Source: Anisakis pegreffii (lineage: Eukaryota; Nematoda; Chromadorea; Rhabditida; Anisakidae). Taken from it: a stretch of DNA of 64,000 nt. Shown one piece after another: positions 63,907 to 64,000 of this stretch; position 1 is the stretch's first letter, and each line of letters opens with the position of its first letter. The position numbers and the translations under genes were made by a program. The notes beneath the pieces were generated by a model. That model did not search any database and was not told the origin of the DNA. It saw only the letters and a program-made list of their open reading frames with translations. The stretch covers positions 1 to 64,000 of the forward strand of contig JAPYMA010000443.1 of the NCBI GenBank assembly GCA_035041965.1. Direction: 5' to 3'.

Positions 63907-64000
63907 CATCAATTACACTATCAGCTTCATTCATCTTAACTAAACTCAGCAAATTTTTAGGGATTTTTTGACTTTTCAATCATCAGGCGTTTTTTTTGTT

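Larger units (their letters stand above)
57275..64000. other. Gene-poor right end
   Basis: Starts with the presumed NPHP4 3' end. No exon chain on either strand was recognised. The longest frames (62697-62984 minus, 61355-61606 minus, 58736-58921 plus) have no splice partners or family similarity. Content of note is annotated separately: two candidate 5' exons, a GAGCC repeat, a 31-bp duplication, a GATA palindrome and a 74-base hairpin. It could be the 5' part of a gene whose body lies beyond the window. Confidence 0.45.

Noticed and set aside
1..64000. tRNA, rRNA, spliced-leader RNA or CRISPR array
   Set aside because: No tRNA B-box with a matching A-box, no SL1-type sequence, no telomere repeat and no spaced direct-repeat array were noticed by eye.

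Overview
This 64 kb window looks like genomic DNA of a nematode. It is AT-rich. Introns of mostly 60-1000 bp end in the short T-tract plus CAG/TAG acceptor typical of nematodes, and all five recognisable genes are conserved animal genes. The species is not determinable by eye. Large introns, long intergenic spaces and the absence of tight operon spacing would suit a clade III (ascaridid-like) worm better than Caenorhabditis, but that is inference.

Layout, left to right. 1-2684 is a satellite array with a 389-bp period (about 6.9 copies) that runs off the left edge. 2685-5680 is non-genic apart from a 200-bp inverted-repeat element (4865-5064). 5681-7270 encodes phosphopantothenoylcysteine decarboxylase (5 exons), with a second copy of the same element, in the opposite orientation, in intron 2. 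8805-9956 encodes a ChaC2-type gamma-glutamylcyclotransferase (4 exons). 9957-28721 is an 18.8 kb gene-poor stretch with hairpins, simple repeats and three orphan candidate exons. 28722-39551 encodes a mixed-lineage-type MAP3K (SH3, kinase, coiled coil, long proline/serine-rich tail; 25 exons). 42180-45222 encodes cyclin L with an RS domain (11 exons). 47649-57274 encodes nephrocystin-4 (30 exons, about 1417 aa), with a perfect RFX/DAF-19 X-box about 570 bp upstream. 57275-64000 has no supported gene, only two candidate 5' exons, GATA-type sites and a long hairpin.

All five genes are on the + strand, but the spacing (1.5 to 18.8 kb) argues against a single operon. They do not form a pathway. 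The two metabolic genes both touch cysteine (coenzyme A synthesis, glutathione turnover). The MAP3K belongs to stress signalling, cyclin L to RNA processing with CDK10/11/12-type kinases, and nephrocystin-4 to the ciliary transition zone, which in nematodes means sensory neurons. Exon chains were assembled by hand from reading frame, splice-site fit and remembered family sequence. Phases close exactly through every gene, which is the main evidence for the models; no alignment or search could be run.

The observations most worth following are a roughly 30-residue insertion carrying CxC and CxxC pairs between the catalytic loop and a DLG (not DFG) motif in the MAP3K; the X-box of nephrocystin-4; the paired MITE copies with target duplications; the near-perfect satellite; and a recurring use of GAG or AAG splice acceptors.
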